Source of the DNA: a virus
IMG/VR virus record: IMGVR_UViG_3300020419_000923
Location: 1-64,000 of that record
Reading direction: 5' to 3' (one strand)
DNA: 64,000 bases
Shown here piece by piece: positions 6,454-14,632 of the stretch. The notes under the pieces were generated by a model. It ran no database searches and was not told the DNA's origin. It worked only from the letters and a program-made list of their open reading frames with translations. The position numbers and the translations under genes are program-made. Numbering within the stretch: the stretch's first letter is position 1; each line of letters starts with the position of its first letter.

Positions 6454-7225
6454 TGTTTATCTCCGCTGTTACGCTGTCCATTCCTACGTCTTCGCATTTC
6501 TTTACCCATTCGCCGTTTGGATCTATTATACCACTAGGACATTGTATCTTTTCATTTGTTTGTTCACCCTTCATATCAGTACATGCTGAACTTACAACCG
6601 TGTGTACGTTAAACTGTCGGCTTAACAATCTAAGATGTGATTCGTGGTAGTTGTATACAAGTTCGTCATGTTTATCTGTACAACAGTTTACAGAAACAAA
6701 AACTATTCTCGCTCCATGCTGACTTATTTCTCTATAAAAATATGGATTACCCTTAGGACTTACCTGTGGAAAGGCCCATACGTCATTACAAATTAATGCC
6801 GACGCTTTGAATTTATTAAGAGGGTCAAGGTAAAAGTATCCACACGTATTGCCGGGGGCATAAAAATAATACTCACCCATAGCATCTATATTATTAGTTA
6901 ACAGTTGTTTATTGTATACCCCTATACATATTCCTTCTCTATAAACACGTACCTGGTTATAGGGTAAGCCGTCTGGCTCTATATGCCCAGTGCCTAATAG
7001 TAAATTTCTTTTATTATCTAGTAAATGTTTTTCAAGTTTAGCCAGGGCCTCGTTGTAATCTTTATTCTTCTGTTCATGGGTCTGATTCAAACAGTACCCA
7101 CTTAAACTACCTTCTGGAGTTAGTATCCAATCTGAATCCTTATTGGTATCTATTACGTCTATCAAACATTCTAAGTTTTCTTTTACTTCTGCGAATACAG
7201 GCTGTTGGCTAGTTGTTATTTTCAT
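6446..7225 (-). CDS. carbon-nitrogen hydrolase (nitrilase superfamily), copy 1
   Basis: Hydrolyses or transfers C-N bonds (amidase, carbamoylase or nitrilase type). The Glu-Lys-Cys triad is visible: E in LTPEGSLSGY (about 38), K in VYNKQLL (about 103) and C in SALICNDVW (about 146). Length (259 aa) matches single-domain family members. It is clearly paralogous to the gene at 10699-11544, sharing QQPVF, NLEC, ALICND, PKGNPY and GMDSVTAE. ATGA-coupled to the thioesterase gene upstream. Substrate unknown. Confidence 0.85.
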   Translation of the reverse strand: MKITTSQQPVFAEVKENLECLIDVIDTNKDSDWILTPEGSLSGYCLNQTHEQKNKDYNEALAKLEKHLLDNKRNLLLGTGHIEPDGLPYNQVRVYREGICIGVYNKQLLTNNIDAMGEYYFYAPGNTCGYFYLDPLNKFKASALICNDVWAFPQVSPKGNPYFYREISQHGARIVFVSVNCCTDKHDELVYNYHESHLRLLSRQFNVHTVVSSACTDMKGEQTNEKIQCPSGIIDPNGEWVKKCEDVGMDSVTAEINID

Positions 7226-7581
7226 TTTGTTATTCCGTGTGGCGCTGGCTTTCCGTCTTTACCTAAATTTACAAATACAATTTTGTCAACACTTGTAATT
7301 GTTTTCTCTGTTCTCTTATTTCTTACATCACATTGTACTGTAATACTTGTCTTTCCAAGTTCAACAGTTTCCATTCCTATTTCGATTATGTCTCCTCTAA
7401 TAGCACTATGATGGAAATCTATATTACTCATGCTTCTAGTAACCACTCTGTCATTATCTAATTGACAACTACAGTATATGTATGCTTCTTCGTCTATCCA
7501 ATCTAACACACGCCCACCGAACAATGTTCCGTTACTATTAAGATCTTTATGGGCAATCATTTTTCTTGTAAAGTATTTCAT
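7222..7581 (-). CDS. hotdog-fold acyl-CoA thioesterase
   Basis: A 119-aa protein with the acyl-CoA thioesterase (YciA/BFIT-like) signature: DLNSNGTLFGGRVLDWIDE (about residues 13-31), containing the catalytic Asn/Asp region and the central helix, followed by the DFHHSAIRGDII strand. It would hydrolyse acyl-CoA to free acid and CoA in the cytoplasm. The ATG at 7581 overlaps the stop of the preceding 25-residue peptide gene (ATGA); a TTG eight codons upstream is less likely. Thioesterases of this type are unusual in phages. A substrate preference cannot be read from sequence. Confidence 0.82.
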   Translation of the reverse strand: MKYFTRKMIAHKDLNSNGTLFGGRVLDWIDEEAYIYCSCQLDNDRVVTRSMSNIDFHHSAIRGDIIEIGMETVELGKTSITVQCDVRNKRTEKTITSVDKIVFVNLGKDGKPAPHGITK

Positions 7582-7655
7582 TTTTTTATTTTTTTTATTA
7601 TCCAAGTTATAAAGGCCATTATCGCAGTTACTAATACACCAATGCCTATTTTCAT
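7578..7655 (-). CDS. 25-residue membrane peptide
   Basis: A tiny frame encoding one hydrophobic helix (GIGVLVTAIMAFITWII) capped by a basic tail (KKIKK). Both ends are coupled: its ATG overlaps the upstream stop as ATGA and its TGA overlaps the thioesterase ATG as ATGA. That double coupling in an otherwise gap-free operon is the main argument that it is translated. It may anchor or recruit the neighbouring soluble enzymes; unknown. Confidence 0.6.
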   Translation of the reverse strand: MKIGIGVLVTAIMAFITWIIKKIKK

Positions 7656-8365
7656 TTAAACTTTTTCTTCTTGTGAAATATTCTTGCGTATGCGTTTGTT
7701 AGGAAAAATTTAAGACTTGTATCTCTTTTTACATTTTGCTCATCAACAATAGTTTCCATTTCCCATTCATCTCTCTTGAAAGGTAAAACCTGCATAATAG
7801 GAGTACCTGGAGGTATGATTACTTTTTCACCTGCCTTAGTATTCATATGCCCAGGCCAGTTACTCCAAGGTACATCAATTACATCAGTATCAACTATCCC
7901 TGGAAATAAAGTAAATCTTTTTTCAAATTGGTAATATGGTGGTTGTATCAAACATGAATATCCTGGAGGTGTTTCTATGCGCCACGGAACAGAGAAAGTA
8001 ATATAATCTCTCCGTTCATCTTCGTTCACATGTATAGGACATTGTTCATGCATGTGACCTTCTTGTGGTTCTTGATTTTCCCACGCATCTGGAAATCTTC
8101 TTTGAAACGCAGTAATTTCTTCTTCTCCTGAATTACTTGGCCTTATTCCAGAGTGTATTTCCATTTCAACTGGATTGTAAATAATATACCCTGAAGTGAT
8201 ATGATCATATATTGGCATACACTTCTTAACTGTAGGAGGAGATGTCATAGGCTCACCTAGCCATCCACCTAGCTTATTATACCAATCAGGCCTTTCCTTA
8301 CTTGCTGGAACAGGCGGAAAGTGTTTTGCTACATGCCTGTCTCCACATATAAATTTAATTTTCAT
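7652..8365 (-). CDS. conserved protein with dUTPase-fold-like C-terminus, copy 1
   Basis: 237 aa, paralogous to the gene immediately upstream (shared FPPVPA..PDWY, TVKKCMP, GYSC.I..PYY, DTDVIDVPW.NWP, PF.R..W). The central part follows the strand order of trimeric dUTPase/dCTP deaminase folds: PPGYSC, then PGIVDTDVI, then AGEKVIIPPGTPIMQVLPF, resembling the GxIDxDYRG and G.rIAQl.f motifs. The catalytic YRG is missing, so dUTPase activity is doubtful. I recall similar unassigned proteins (DUF6065-like) in marine phages. ATGA-coupled on both sides. Confidence 0.6.
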   Translation of the reverse strand: MKIKFICGDRHVAKHFPPVPASKERPDWYNKLGGWLGEPMTSPPTVKKCMPIYDHITSGYIIYNPVEMEIHSGIRPSNSGEEEITAFQRRFPDAWENQEPQEGHMHEQCPIHVNEDERRDYITFSVPWRIETPPGYSCLIQPPYYQFEKRFTLFPGIVDTDVIDVPWSNWPGHMNTKAGEKVIIPPGTPIMQVLPFKRDEWEMETIVDEQNVKRDTSLKFFLTNAYARIFHKKKKFK

Positions 8366-9036
8366 TTAAATCTCTTTTTGTTATGCATCATTCTAGCATA
8401 ACCATCTTGTTGTGTATTACATATTGTATCTTGTAACATCATACTAGTATCTATCTCAATAGACATATTCCAATCTTCTCTTCTGAAAGGAATAATCTGT
8501 GCTACAGGCTCGCCGGCTTTTATTGTAAAGCTATGTTCAAATATTTTAGCAGGCCAATTATGCCACGGAACATCAATTACATCAGTATCTATAACTGCTG
8601 TCATTACTTCAAATCTACTATCAAAATGATAGTATGGTTTTTGGATAATACATGAATATCCCGGAGGTGTTTTTATCTGCCAAGGTACACTTATTACCAT
8701 GTAATCTTTTGGTTGCCCAATAGGACATTGAGCAAATGGATGTCCTTCTTGTTCACTAAATTCTTTCCAACCATCAGGATAGTATCTGGAGAATCCTTCT
8801 GTACCTTCATCAAAATTTGGTTGCGTATGTATGTCTTGATCGACTGCGTTGAACATAATATAACCGCAAGTCATTGCGTCATACACAGGCATACATTTCT
8901 TTACAGTAGGAAAAGTTTTTTCATTATCTAGATACGTATCTAGTTTTGAATACCAGTCTGGTTTAAATGTGTTAGCAGGCACAGGCGGAAATTTTTGTGC
9001 TTCTTCTTTACCACAAGTAAACTTTATGTCAATCAT
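8362..9036 (-). CDS. conserved protein with dUTPase-fold-like C-terminus, copy 2
   Basis: 224 aa, tandem paralog of the following gene, with the same motif order (PPVPANTFKPDWY, PPGYSCII, VIDTDVIDVPWHNWP, KAGEPVAQIIPF). The start at ATG 9036 is preferred because it overlaps the polymerase-like gene's stop as ATGA and has GGAG upstream; a GTG two codons earlier is also open. Tandem duplication with divergence suggests a heteromeric or subfunctionalised pair. Function unknown; a nucleotide-binding role near a polymerase homologue would be plausible. Confidence 0.6.
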   Translation of the reverse strand: MIDIKFTCGKEEAQKFPPVPANTFKPDWYSKLDTYLDNEKTFPTVKKCMPVYDAMTCGYIMFNAVDQDIHTQPNFDEGTEGFSRYYPDGWKEFSEQEGHPFAQCPIGQPKDYMVISVPWQIKTPPGYSCIIQKPYYHFDSRFEVMTAVIDTDVIDVPWHNWPAKIFEHSFTIKAGEPVAQIIPFRREDWNMSIEIDTSMMLQDTICNTQQDGYARMMHNKKRFK

Positions 9037-10661
9037 CTCCACTCCGCAAATGTATAACTTTTAACATCACTACTATCTATGTAGTCCGAATTATTAGAAT
9101 GTTTTACTCTTCCTGATCCATGTACTATGTCACCATCTCTATAAGCAAATGGTTTTTGGATTACCACATCAATGTATTCTCCGTAGTCTATACCTAGTGT
9201 AAGAAAAGTAACCCAGCGTCCTTTCTTACCACGATAGCATCTACCATTTGCTATTACACCTGAGAACTCAACACGATCCATCCATTGTTGTTTTACTCCA
9301 AGTCTTTTCGGAAAGCCATGCCACCACCAACCTGATTTAGTTGGAATGTTTAGTCTATGTGCTTCGCATTGATATACCCATGATCGATAAGATCCTTGAC
9401 AATGTTTTATGTTTGCTTTCCAAAACTCTTTTTTATTATGAGCCTTTTGATATGCTAATGCCCATATAAGACGTCCAAGATTAACAGCATGGGCTCTACA
9501 TAGTCCAAACCCTGATAGTTCTTGTAGTGCGGCCATAGCTTCTTGCTTACGTGGATGTCCGCCCATCTTCTCTACAAACTCAAGTATCTTCTCATCATTC
9601 TTTTTAGCAAAGGCTCTACGATACATATCAGCTTCGTACATGTCTACACCTATGATGTTTGATATAATATCTATAGCGTCATCTTCAAACACGATACTGT
9701 CCTGTACTGCTTCTTGTGACCAGTCTTGGAACATAGCGGCCTTTTGTCTACCACTCATTGCTACTGGTCGTATCATAGCTGTAGCAAATACACAGTCGTA
9801 TACTGACTTAGGTTGTAATGCTCTAAACAGTCTACGCATCGCAGGAGACTCTCCTTGTGTAACACCTAGCACATCTCCTCTACAGAGTAATTGACTTGTA
9901 GCTTCATCTTGTTCAGGATAGTATTCTAGTTTTGTTATTTCGTCTATTTCTAATAGTTGTGATAATCCTCTGTTTGCTAATATGTCAACTTTCAAATGTT
10001 CTAGATCTTCTACTTCGTATTTGTCTAGCAGTATTTGATTGTCTTGTGATATTAAACTCTTAGGTAACTGTCTTGTAAACATAACTATGCCACCACAATG
10101 TTTTGATATAGCTCGTTTCTTTCCTATTAGTTTTCTTTCAATACGTTTTGCTTCTCTTGGATCAACTCCAACTGATTCATATGTAAAGTTGCGTGGAAGA
10201 TTGCCTTTGGCTCCTAATCGTTTAGCCGCTTCCTTCCTAGCACTCTTTTCTCTAAACATAACATAGTTTGATAGTCGAGCAGTCTTGCCTGGCCATCTTT
10301 TAAATATTCTATTCATTACTTCGAGTTGTTGCCAATGCTGAAAGTCAATGTCAACATCAGGCAAGTCGTCACGTAATGGATTCATAAAACGTGCTACGGG
10401 TATATTCCATTTGATAGGATCAACATCGGTTATACCTAGTAGATAGCAAACCAAACTGCTACCTGCTGAGCCACGAGTCATGTGTGTGAGATCTTGGGTG
10501 ATATCTATTATATCGCAAATTTGTAGGAAGTAATCAGTAAATCTCTGATTAAGAATAAGTTCAAATTCTTCTGCTAGCCTTATCTTATAATTTTCTTTAT
10601 CCGGTACTGGCCTTTTAAATCTATCCAAGAGTAGTTGTATGTTTTCTAAGTCTGTTTTCAT
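9033..10661 (-). CDS. C-family (DnaE-like) DNA polymerase III alpha homologue, PHP domain absent
   Basis: 542 aa. Residues 60-107 match the DnaE palm start (RGSAGSSLVCYLLGITDVDP, ARFMNPLRDDLPDVDIDF), including the two catalytic aspartates of PDxDxDF. The third palm aspartate fits HLKVDILANRGL (about D226). The thumb/finger motifs follow (DVLGVTQGESPAMRRLFRALQP, then AMIRPVAMSG). The N-terminal PHP domain and most of the C-terminal beta-binding, OB and tau-binding regions of full DnaE (about 1,160 aa) are missing. ATG 10661 follows GGAGG by five bases; a TTG four codons earlier is less likely. The T4 group normally replicates with a B-family polymerase, which is not in this window. Repair, translesion or accessory synthesis is possible. 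Confidence 0.8.
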   Translation of the reverse strand: MKTDLENIQLLLDRFKRPVPDKENYKIRLAEEFELILNQRFTDYFLQICDIIDITQDLTHMTRGSAGSSLVCYLLGITDVDPIKWNIPVARFMNPLRDDLPDVDIDFQHWQQLEVMNRIFKRWPGKTARLSNYVMFREKSARKEAAKRLGAKGNLPRNFTYESVGVDPREAKRIERKLIGKKRAISKHCGGIVMFTRQLPKSLISQDNQILLDKYEVEDLEHLKVDILANRGLSQLLEIDEITKLEYYPEQDEATSQLLCRGDVLGVTQGESPAMRRLFRALQPKSVYDCVFATAMIRPVAMSGRQKAAMFQDWSQEAVQDSIVFEDDAIDIISNIIGVDMYEADMYRRAFAKKNDEKILEFVEKMGGHPRKQEAMAALQELSGFGLCRAHAVNLGRLIWALAYQKAHNKKEFWKANIKHCQGSYRSWVYQCEAHRLNIPTKSGWWWHGFPKRLGVKQQWMDRVEFSGVIANGRCYRGKKGRWVTFLTLGIDYGEYIDVVIQKPFAYRDGDIVHGSGRVKHSNNSDYIDSSDVKSYTFAEWR

Positions 10662-10698
10662 TATAGCCTCCAATTGCCTAAGTGCCTAAGCAGAGTAT

Positions 10699-11544
10699 TT
10701 ATGATCGGCTAAAGATGGCGTCGGTGGCTTTTTGGATTGTAACTCTTGGCTTAATTTCTACTTCTGCTGTAACGCTGTCCATGCCTTTGTTCTTACATTT
10801 CACAATCCAATTACCATCTGGACCTATGATACCAGACGAACATTGAATGTAATCTGTTTCTTTATGTTGGACAGTTGTAGCACTATTTGAATGAACAATA
10901 TAAAACCCAAACTCTTTGGCAAAGATTTGTAAATGATTTTCGTTCCATACTTTTGCTAATGGATCTAGTTCTTCTCCGTTACAATTAGATGCTACAAATA
11001 ATACATCAACATTGTTCTTAGCTAACTCAATTGGTAGATAAGGATTGCCCTTAGGAGCACTTCTTGGCATACACCATATGTCATTACAAATAAGAGCAGA
11101 TGCTTTTACTTGTTCATGTTCATCTAAATAAAAGTAACTAGGAACCTGTCCAGCTAGGTAACTATGTAATTCACCTCCGCCTTCCCATCCTTGCGTAAGT
11201 AATCTTTTTTTATAAACAGATACATGTTCACCTGCTTTGTTATAAAATAAAATTCCGTTATATGGAAAAGTGTCTTTGCCTCTTATGCTTGAACCAATAC
11301 CTATGCCCACTCCTAGTTCTTTAGCTCGTTCTGCTATCTTTGTTATAGCTAGTTCTACATGCTGTACTTGAACAGTCACGGGTTGATATAACACAGGCGG
11401 CTGACAATATCCGCTTACGGCACATTCAGGAGTAAGTATCCAGTCTGTGTCTTTGTTTGCCTCTATCATATCCAGAGTACATTCTAAATTTTCTAACGGT
11501 TCTCTAAAGACAGGTTGTTGGAATGCTGTAAGTTTAATCTTCAT
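10699..11544 (-). CDS. carbon-nitrogen hydrolase (nitrilase superfamily), copy 2
   Basis: 281 aa with the Glu-Lys-Cys triad: E in LTPECAVSGY, K in VYKKRLL, C in SALICNDIW. It is a paralog of the gene at 6446-7225 but about 20 residues longer, carrying an extra helical segment after the Glu motif (QHVELAITKIAERAKELG) that is typical of full-length family members. The second ATG (11544) has AGGAGG at good spacing. It lies between gp41 and the DnaE-like gene. Substrate unknown; C-N hydrolases include amidases, N-carbamoylases and NAD+ synthetase glutaminases. Confidence 0.85.
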   Translation of the reverse strand: MKIKLTAFQQPVFREPLENLECTLDMIEANKDTDWILTPECAVSGYCQPPVLYQPVTVQVQHVELAITKIAERAKELGVGIGIGSSIRGKDTFPYNGILFYNKAGEHVSVYKKRLLTQGWEGGGELHSYLAGQVPSYFYLDEHEQVKASALICNDIWCMPRSAPKGNPYLPIELAKNNVDVLFVASNCNGEELDPLAKVWNENHLQIFAKEFGFYIVHSNSATTVQHKETDYIQCSSGIIGPDGNWIVKCKNKGMDSVTAEVEIKPRVTIQKATDAIFSRS

Positions 11545-12973
11545 CATCGCCTCCTAGATTTGCTAGGAACGATCTTAGTTTTGTAGAATCTGCTTCTGCT
11601 TTTATCTTACCAACACTATCACCTGTCTTAGGATTAACATCAGCTTCTACAACTTCTTTGTCTTCACCGGACATTGTGTTACGTTTTAATCCTTCATATA
11701 TTGTAGACTTACGTTTATCAAACTCTTGATAATCATCATCTTCTGCTAAGTCTCGGATCCGTAAACTGTCTACGTCAAATTCTAAATCTACCTTACTGCC
11801 AACACCACTAGAACTTCTAGTCTTCATAAGTTGTATTTGATACCTGCCACGTTCACGCATAGCTCTACTTGTAAAGATTCCAATAACATTGTCAGCAGTT
11901 TGTATCTTACTTAAACCACCACTGATGTGCGAATGATCAAATTCAATTTCTTCAACACTTGCTCTGTTTAACTGCGATGCTGTAACGAACACACAGTTAA
12001 GTTCCATAGCCAAGTTACGTAGTTCTTCAGATACAAACTTATCTTTGATAAACAAGTTCTCAGCACTAACTTTAGCACCATTAGGCATTAACAAATCTAA
12101 ATAGTCAATTAGTAAAACATCAACTTTCCTATTCATTTTTATTTCATATTCTTTTAAGTAAGCTCTAATATCATTAGGAGTCTTACCACTAGGCATATAT
12201 TTGACTTGTAATGCTCCTGCCTTCTTACCAATCATTTTTACTTTCATTTCAACTTCGTCAACATCTTTAAAAATATCTCTTGTTGGTATATCAGTAACCA
12301 TACTGTCTACACGCATACTAACCAAGTTCTCTGAAAGTTCAAGTGTAAGATATAATACATTCATTCCTGCTAGTGCCCAGTTGACTCCTAAGTTTGCTAA
12401 GAACAAACTCTTACCAGCGCCACTACCACCAGCAAAGATATTAAGCTCGCCTCTATTAAAGCCGCCAAATAATTTCTTATCTAAACTATCCCAACCTGTA
12501 CTCACTTGTCCATTGTTACTCTTAATTGCTAAAAGTCTTTCTTTAGGATTCAACCAATAGTCTGTTCCTAAGTCTTTTTGTAAACCTATTTGTACAGCAT
12601 TTTTAATCTTCTGTTCAACAGGACCATATTGTCCTTTTTCTAACAAGTCAGCACTTTCAAGTATTGCTTTCTCTAAAGATTTATGTCTAGTAAATGTTTC
12701 AAAGTCAGCAAGTAGCCAATCATAGTGACTTTCTTGTAAACCTGTTGGCACTTCTAAGTTTACTTGGCTGGCCGCATTGACTATTTCTTGTGTAGGCAAA
12801 ACATTATGTTCACCAACATATTCATAAATGAACTGTGCCGCTTTTTGTAATCTTCTATCAAATAAACTGTGATCAAATACACCTTGACATCTTACAAAAC
12901 TTTCAGCGTCACTCAGCATCATCTCGAGATATACTTTTTGTATATCATATCCATAGTCAGTGTTTTGCTTCAT
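11534..12973 (-). CDS. 41: replicative DNA helicase, gp41/DnaB-like
   Basis: 479 aa hexameric 5'-3' helicase that unwinds the replication fork with the gp61 primase. An N-terminal helical domain (1-130) precedes a RecA-like core: Walker A GGSGAGKS (182-189), Walker B VLLIDYLDLL, and the DnaB-like segment TASQLNRASVEE with the arginine-finger-bearing C-terminal strand. The acidic tail (GGDDED) is typical of phage replisome proteins. It overlaps the downstream nitrilase gene by about 11 nt and a 53-residue upstream gene by 17 nt. Confidence 0.93.
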   Translation of the reverse strand: MKQNTDYGYDIQKVYLEMMLSDAESFVRCQGVFDHSLFDRRLQKAAQFIYEYVGEHNVLPTQEIVNAASQVNLEVPTGLQESHYDWLLADFETFTRHKSLEKAILESADLLEKGQYGPVEQKIKNAVQIGLQKDLGTDYWLNPKERLLAIKSNNGQVSTGWDSLDKKLFGGFNRGELNIFAGGSGAGKSLFLANLGVNWALAGMNVLYLTLELSENLVSMRVDSMVTDIPTRDIFKDVDEVEMKVKMIGKKAGALQVKYMPSGKTPNDIRAYLKEYEIKMNRKVDVLLIDYLDLLMPNGAKVSAENLFIKDKFVSEELRNLAMELNCVFVTASQLNRASVEEIEFDHSHISGGLSKIQTADNVIGIFTSRAMRERGRYQIQLMKTRSSSGVGSKVDLEFDVDSLRIRDLAEDDDYQEFDKRKSTIYEGLKRNTMSGEDKEVVEADVNPKTGDSVGKIKAEADSTKLRSFLANLGGDDED

Positions 12974-13118
12974 CTAATGCCTTTACCAATTCTTCTAATG
13001 TTTCTATAAATTTATATACCACTGCCTTCTTCTTTGCTTCTGGTAGATCTGAACCGAACCTTACAGCATGTAACAGTTTTGGATACTCTCTATTCAATTT
13101 TTTGTTTACTTCATCCAA
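12957..13118 (-). CDS. small helical protein, 53 aa
   Basis: The TTG start at 13118 overlaps the stop of the upstream membrane gene (TTGGATGA), and the frame ends 17 nt inside gp41. The product is charged and helical (KKLNREYPKLLHAV, then TLEELVKALDEAK). Placement directly before the helicase could make it a replisome accessory, but no homologue is recognised. The non-ATG start makes the call moderate. Confidence 0.5.
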   Translation of the reverse strand: MDEVNKKLNREYPKLLHAVRFGSDLPEAKKKAVVYKFIETLEELVKALDEAKH

Positions 13119-13419
13119 AATAAAAGTTCATCAATCCCATTAGTAATACAGTTGCTAGAGCACCGTTCAACATTGTCAAAGCTCTATCGTGCCATAACAT
13201 GCCCACCCAAAGCCAACCTAATGTACCTACCAAACTAAACCACAAATCAATAAGTGGAATAGTGCCTACACTACGAGCCGCTACGGCTGTTAGTATAAAG
13301 AAGCTGGCTGTCCATTTTACATACCAAGACAAATCTCCTTTAGGCGTAACCTTCTTGAACACTCTTGTTGAATTCAACTCTTTTATCTTTTCATCTAATT
13401 TTTTATACACTTCATTCAT
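13111..13419 (-). CDS. membrane protein, 102 aa
   Basis: A basic amphipathic N-terminus (YKKLDEKIKEL) precedes three hydrophobic helices: WTASFFILTAVAARS, LWFSLVGTLGWLWVGMLW and LNGALATVLLMGLMNFYF. ATG 13419 is chosen because it lies 7 nt after the -10 of a perfect-spacer promoter; longer starts would run through the promoter. First gene of the gp41 operon. Similar small multi-pass proteins of unknown role occur in marine myoviruses. Confidence 0.65.
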   Translation of the reverse strand: MNEVYKKLDEKIKELNSTRVFKKVTPKGDLSWYVKWTASFFILTAVAARSVGTIPLIDLWFSLVGTLGWLWVGMLWHDRALTMLNGALATVLLMGLMNFYFG

Positions 13420-13420
13420 A

Positions 13421-14386
13421 TTAACTAGTATACCATATCTTGTCATTATAGTCAACCTGTTTTTTGATTCTGGTTAATACTGCTCCAATACAACTACCTG
13501 GATCTCCAGGGTTTTTTGGAACATACAAGTTTTTCCAATCTGCTTCAATCTTTTGGTTGGCTGTTTTATTTAAAGCACAACCTCCTGTAATGATTAAATT
13601 TTTACTTGGTAGTTTTTTCTTACACCAATCACTATTTGATTTCAATATCTTTTCATAAACGGCCTGTGTAGCAAATGCCATTTCAATATTATCATCTAGT
13701 TCAGGAAGTATATGTTTGCCTCCTCTATGTAGATTGATGTTAAAATGTACTCCTGGCATACTACCGTCTAGTTCTTCATTTACTAAAGTTTTCTCTAGTG
13801 CATTAACATAAGCACCCTTGGCTCCTTTAGCAAAATCAACTATTTTAAATTCTTCTTTGTTTGGTTCTAATCCACATCGCTGAGTCATAGCACTATAAAA
13901 TAATCCTACACTATGTGGATATTTTTGAGAATAAACTTTCTTAAGTTTGTCTCCAACACCTTTCCATATTGTTAAACTTTCCCATTCACCTATACTGTCC
14001 ATACAAAGTATAGTTGCGTTTTTAAATCCACTTGTATAATAACCGTAAGCGGCATGAGCATGATGATGCCATGCGTATTCTATAGGAGCATCAATACCCC
14101 AGTTGCTTAGATACTTGTCAATATTATTTTCTTTTGCTAGCCAACCTTGACCAGCCCACCATTGTCTTGTGGTTTTCCAAAAAGGTTTTTCGTACCATAT
14201 AATTCTATCAGGTTTGCCATAGGCTTGGTTTGCGGCTTCTATCATAGTCCAATGGAAATCTGGATGGTTGTCTTTCATCTTAGCATGGTCAAAGTCTTTT
14301 GCCATACATGCCCATACAGGTTTATTATGTAGGAAGACTGCTAAACTAGCGTCATGGCTATTGCCTACCATTCCCCACGTAACCAT
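13421..14386 (-). CDS. carbamoyltransferase (NodU/CmcH family), short form
   Basis: Family members transfer the carbamoyl group of carbamoyl phosphate to a hydroxyl of a sugar or other acceptor. Kae1-like domain motifs are present: GNSHDAS (residues 8-14), HHHAHAAYGYY (about 107-117), CMDSIGEW, LEPNKEEFKIVDFAKGAKG and the ATP-site LIITGGCALN. At 321 aa it is much shorter than typical CmcH/TobZ enzymes (about 550-600 aa) and lacks the C-terminal domain. Carbamoyltransferases occur in many marine T4-like phages and could modify glycans or nucleotides. The ATG overlaps the upstream stop as TAATG. Confidence 0.85.
   Translation of the reverse strand: MVTWGMVGNSHDASLAVFLHNKPVWACMAKDFDHAKMKDNHPDFHWTMIEAANQAYGKPDRIIWYEKPFWKTTRQWWAGQGWLAKENNIDKYLSNWGIDAPIEYAWHHHAHAAYGYYTSGFKNATILCMDSIGEWESLTIWKGVGDKLKKVYSQKYPHSVGLFYSAMTQRCGLEPNKEEFKIVDFAKGAKGAYVNALEKTLVNEELDGSMPGVHFNINLHRGGKHILPELDDNIEMAFATQAVYEKILKSNSDWCKKKLPSKNLIITGGCALNKTANQKIEADWKNLYVPKNPGDPGSCIGAVLTRIKKQVDYNDKIWYTS
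13427..13455 (-). promoter_or_regulatory. sigma70-type promoter for gp41 operon
   Basis: On the minus strand, TTGACT (13455-13450), a 17-nt spacer and TATACT (13432-13427). The -10 ends 7 nt before the ATG at 13419, implying a leaderless or nearly leaderless message. It lies inside the 3' end of the carbamoyltransferase gene. Confidence 0.75.
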
Positions 14387-14613
14387 TAACTATATTTCTT
14401 CCATAATTTATGTAACACATAAAACCATACAGAGTTTACTGCTGGTTCAATTATTGCTACAGCACCAGCTTCCCATATACTAGCACCTGTTACTAAACTT
14501 ACAACAGTCATAGCAATTATGATGTGACCAATGAAAAATATAATAGCAAGTATCAAACTTTCATCCATCTTATCTTTTACGGCATTAACAATGCCTTTTG
14601 TTATTTCAGTCAT
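14386..14613 (-). CDS. DUF2061-like membrane protein, 75 aa
   Basis: Two hydrophobic helices around a Gly/Ala-rich turn (LAIIFFIGHIIIAMTVVSLVTG, then AGAVAIIEPAVNSVWFYVLHKLW). The pattern of an EPxxNxxxYYxHxxxW-type second helix fits the DUF2061 family of small inner-membrane proteins. ATG 14613 is preferred over GTG 14628. Role unknown; it lies between a 47-residue peptide gene and the carbamoyltransferase gene. Confidence 0.65.
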   Translation of the reverse strand: MTEITKGIVNAVKDKMDESLILAIIFFIGHIIIAMTVVSLVTGASIWEAGAVAIIEPAVNSVWFYVLHKLWKKYS

Positions 14614-14632
14614 CAATGTCCATCCCACCTTT

